From positions 1 through 41,174 of the forward strand of contig CABRIC010000012.1 of assembly GCA_902470905.1 (NCBI GenBank): a stretch of 41,174 nt of DNA. Direction: 5' to 3'. Position 1 is the stretch's first letter, and the number at the start of each line of letters is the position of its first letter. Positions 39,411-41,174 of this stretch are shown here, one piece after another. The position numbers and the translations under genes were made by a program. A model generated the notes under the pieces. The model did not search any database and was not told where the DNA came from. It saw only the letters and a list, made by a program, of their open reading frames with translations. This DNA comes from an uncultured Collinsella sp. (GTDB lineage: Bacteria > Actinomycetota > Coriobacteriia > Coriobacteriales > Coriobacteriaceae).

Positions 39411-39968
39411 ATGAATAACACAGCGACGTCTAAGGAGGAAATCCTGAAGACGAGCCGTAAGCTCATCCAGGAAAACGGTTGGACCGGCGTCAACATTCGC
39501 TCGGTTGCCGCGGCATGCGGCGTGTCGGTCGGATGCATCTACAACTACTTTGATTCTAAGACAGCGCTCGTGGGCGCGACCGTGGCAAGCGTGTGGGGCG
39601 ACATTATCCATCACCCCGATGACGAGGCCGTCTTGGACGACACCCTCTCGTGCATCCGCTGGATGTATCGCCAGATGGAGTACGGCTGCCAAAAGTATCC
39701 GGGCTTCTTTACGCACCATTCGCTGTGTTTCATGCAGCAGGATACTGCCGACGGCGAGCGCCGCATGCATCATGCCTGGCGGCACATCCTTGACCAACTC
39801 TGCGTGGTGCTCAAGCGCGACTCGCAGGTGCGCCCGGACGCCTTTACCGATCAGTTTACTGCCGAGCAATTTGCCGAGGTCCTGTTCTCGCTCATGCTCT
39901 CTGCCGTGATCCGGCAAGACTTTGATCCGAGTGCCGTGCTCGAGATCACATGTCGAACCCTCTACTAA
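39411..39968 (+). CDS. TetR/AcrR-family regulator
   Basis: 185 residues from ATG 39411, set by the strong GGAGGTGA site; an upstream in-frame ATG at 39381 lies in the operator and is rejected. The helix-turn-helix is typical: EEILKTSRKLIQENGW, then IRSVAAACGVSVGCIYNYFDSKTALV. The C-terminal ~135 residues form the ligand domain. It very likely represses itself at the palindrome over its promoter, and the similar site at 40008-40020 indicates it also controls the following membrane-protein gene. Confidence 0.9.
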   Translation: MNNTATSKEEILKTSRKLIQENGWTGVNIRSVAAACGVSVGCIYNYFDSKTALVGATVASVWGDIIHHPDDEAVLDDTLSCIRWMYRQMEYGCQKYPGFFTHHSLCFMQQDTADGERRMHHAWRHILDQLCVVLKRDSQVRPDAFTDQFTAEQFAEVLFSLMLSAVIRQDFDPSAVLEITCRTLY

Positions 39969-39971
39969 CAG

Positions 39972-39994
39972 TCCCCGCGCAATGCGGGGATTTT
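39972..39994 (+). terminator. intrinsic terminator of the TetR gene
   Basis: TCCCCGC (39972-39978) pairs with GCGGGGA (39984-39990), followed by TTTT. Confidence 0.85.
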
Positions 39995-40007
39995 AACAGC
40001 AAGAAAG

Positions 40008-40020
40008 TGAACATAGTTCA
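40008..40020. promoter_or_regulatory. second TetR operator-like site
   Basis: TGAACATAGTTCA matches 11 of 13 bases of TGAACAGTGTTCA at 39382-39394 and is a 5-3-5 inverted repeat. It lies 73 bases before the membrane-protein start. Confidence 0.65.
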
Positions 40021-40093
40021 TGTTAAGGAGGTGATGCCCGGCACCAGGAATCCAAACCGTACTTTGCAACCATTCTTTTAAGGAGACATATAT

Positions 40094-40756
40094 ATGCGTG
40101 CTATCTTCGAAACGTTGTTTGATATCGCGTATTTGGTGACGGTCATCACCATCGGTATCCGTATGATTCGCGGCAGCAAGGGCAATCGCCAGTTCCAGCT
40201 GTTTGGCTGGATGGCGGTCGTTTTGGGCGCCGGTGATTCGTTCCATCTGGTTCCTCGCGCGCTGGCGCTCTGCACGACGGGCTTTGACGCGTATGCCGTG
40301 CAACTGGGCCTGGGTAAGTGGATTACCTCGATTACCATGACCGTCTTTTACGTACTGCTCTACTATGTGTGGCGCGAACGCTATCAGGTGAAGAACCACG
40401 TCGGAACGACCGCGGCAATCTTTGCGCTAGCCGCCATGCGCGTCGCGCTTTGCATGCTGCCGCAAAACCAGTGGCTCACCAACCAAACCCCACTCGAGTG
40501 GGGCATCCTGCGCAACATCCCGTTTGCCATTATGGGGCTGATGGTCATCGTGCTGTTCTACCGCAGTGCGAAGGAAGATGGCGACGAGGCCTTCCGCTGG
40601 ATGTGGCTCACCATTGTGCTGAGCTTTGGCTTCTACATTCCCGTGGTCCTGTGGGCCGAGGTTGTCCCGGCTATCGGCATGCTGATGATTCCGAAGACCT
40701 GCGCGTACGTCTGGACCGTGCTGATTGGCTACAACGCCATGAAAGCGGAGGGCTAG
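40094..40756 (+). CDS. uncharacterised multi-pass membrane protein under TetR control
   Basis: 220 residues from ATG 40094, with AAGGAG upstream. About seven hydrophobic segments are visible (roughly residues 8-23, 37-55, 76-95, 105-122, 138-158, 170-190, 195-215), with short polar loops and conserved-looking tracts GAGDSFHLVPRALAL and the C-terminal IPKTCAYVWTVLIGYNAM. No transporter or enzyme family was recognised. The shared operator-like site with the adjacent TetR regulator suggests a stress- or compound-induced protein. The gene ends one base before a repeat region. Confidence 0.75.
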   Translation: MRAIFETLFDIAYLVTVITIGIRMIRGSKGNRQFQLFGWMAVVLGAGDSFHLVPRALALCTTGFDAYAVQLGLGKWITSITMTVFYVLLYYVWRERYQVKNHVGTTAAIFALAAMRVALCMLPQNQWLTNQTPLEWGILRNIPFAIMGLMVIVLFYRSAKEDGDEAFRWMWLTIVLSFGFYIPVVLWAEVVPAIGMLMIPKTCAYVWTVLIGYNAMKAEG

Positions 40757-40843
40757 GTCCATCTTCTAAATGCTTCGCCCGCCCGGCGGCGGAATATAAG
40801 GTTTCCTGCTCTACAGTCCTGCTCGCACGGAGAGCACATTGGA
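40757..40843. repeat. truncated copy of the conserved-core hairpin element (copy I)
   Basis: It begins with TCCATCTTCTAAA (40758-40770), has a left arm (GCCCGCCCGGCGGCGG...) and the start of the core (CCTGCTCTACAGTCCTGC...GGAGAGCACATT). It stops abruptly in the inner hairpin loop, where the next unit begins. Confidence 0.8.
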
Positions 40844-40988
40844 TCCATCTTCTAAACGCAACGCCCTCCCGGGCGGCGGGCACGAAGTTCCCTGCTCTAC
40901 AGTCCTGCGCAAGACGAAGGCCACATTAAGTGGCCCTCTTTGCGTGCGGAACTCGCGATGAACTTCGTGCCCGCCGCCCGGGAGGGCG
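40844..40988. repeat. conserved-core long hairpin element (copy J)
   Basis: After a second TCCATCTTCTAAA (40844-40856), perfect 29-base arms (40862-40890 and 40960-40988) enclose a 69-base core. In reverse orientation the core matches the core at 3526-3592, including GCAGGACTGTAGAGCAG, CGCGAGTTCCGCACG and ACTTAATGT. The inner stem (40919-40924 with 40930-40935) differs from copy A by compensatory changes. Confidence 0.9.
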
Positions 40989-41130
40989 CCCCTTTATTGA
41001 TGGAAGGCCTAATAAGCTGAGGGTTCGATTCCCTGATATGGACAGGGTGGGACGGTTTTTCGGAAAGCTTTGGTGTGGAGTGACCGAATCTTGCCAAGAT
41101 TCTGATACATGGCGAAGCTTGGAATAAAAT
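40989..41130. other. contig-terminal sequence with no recognised gene
   Basis: A short T-arm-like string (AGGGTTCGATTCCCT near 41019-41033) and a small inverted repeat GAATCTTG/CAAGATTC near 41087-41102 are present. There is no full tRNA and no supported ORF. Being adjacent to adapter, this tail may be low-coverage or chimeric. Confidence 0.5.
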
Positions 41131-41174
41131 CTGTCTCTTATACACATCTGACGCTGCCGACGATACTCCTTGTG
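41131..41174. other. Illumina Nextera adapter contamination
   Basis: 41131-41149 is the Nextera mosaic end (CTGTCTCTTATACACATCT) and 41150-41163 is GACGCTGCCGACGA of the i5-side adapter. 41164-41171 TACTCCTT is the reverse complement of index AAGGAGTA (S507/N507), and GTG starts the P5 part. This is not genomic. Confidence 0.98.

Noticed and set aside
41005..41050. tRNA gene or tRNA fragment as an attachment site
   Set aside because: Only a T-arm-like stem-loop is visible; there is no matching acceptor, anticodon arm or CCA, and the spot is next to adapter sequence.
40926..41147. Small minus-strand proteins beginning MCIRDR or MYKRQ
   Set aside because: Their N-termini are translated Nextera adapter, a known artefact.

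Overview
The window is a high-GC bacterial chromosomal segment with purine-rich ribosome binding sites, short intergenic gaps and many intrinsic terminators. The gene set and codon use fit a gut Coriobacteriia, most likely Collinsella or a close relative. That placement is inferred from protein resemblance and has not been tested by search. No phage, transposase or CRISPR array is visible. The left end cuts into a gene. The last 44 bases are Illumina Nextera adapter, so the right end is the raw end of an assembled contig.

Left third (1-14830): a truncated PLP aminotransferase, a PHP phosphatase and an Fe-S RNA uridine methyltransferase come first. A complete polar amino-acid ABC importer follows (Tat lipoprotein, permease, ATPase) behind a clear promoter with operator-like palindromes. 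Then come a divergent EF-G-like GTPase, a secreted DNA-entry-type nuclease, and an AlbA/Schlafen-type regulator preceded by nine TCTCTCTAA-type sites. The third ends with LarE, a HAD phosphatase and a LacI regulator.

Middle (14831-28831): glmS lies behind a repeat-rich region, followed by a GntR/FCD regulator divergent from a YeiH-type exporter and an NtrC-like regulator with a degenerate AAA domain. Next are two uncharacterised small proteins, a nitroreductase, and an operon of a MarR regulator with two ABC half-transporters forming a heterodimeric exporter. cysE and a DedA protein, divergently transcribed, close this part.

Right third (28832-41174): ilvE, LemA, a TetR regulator and tRNA-Ser(UGA) lead to a single open frame that joins tRNA adenosine deaminase TadA to a glycerate kinase. 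Then come the SRP RNA, a second heterodimeric ABC exporter, a flavodoxin-like protein, and a TetR regulator with a membrane protein that appear to share an operator.

The most striking non-gene content is repetitive and structured. (i) Long near-perfect hairpins have arms that differ from locus to locus, and two of them share a conserved core with compensatory base changes in its inner stem. (ii) Dispersed hairpins carry a GGGACAGG or GGGACGGGG core, and several sit exactly on stop codons. (iii) A tandem pair of hairpins is built from GTCTCGATCTGTAACA. These elements, the TadA-glycerate kinase fusion and the multi-site AlbA regulator module are the best candidates for undescribed biology here.
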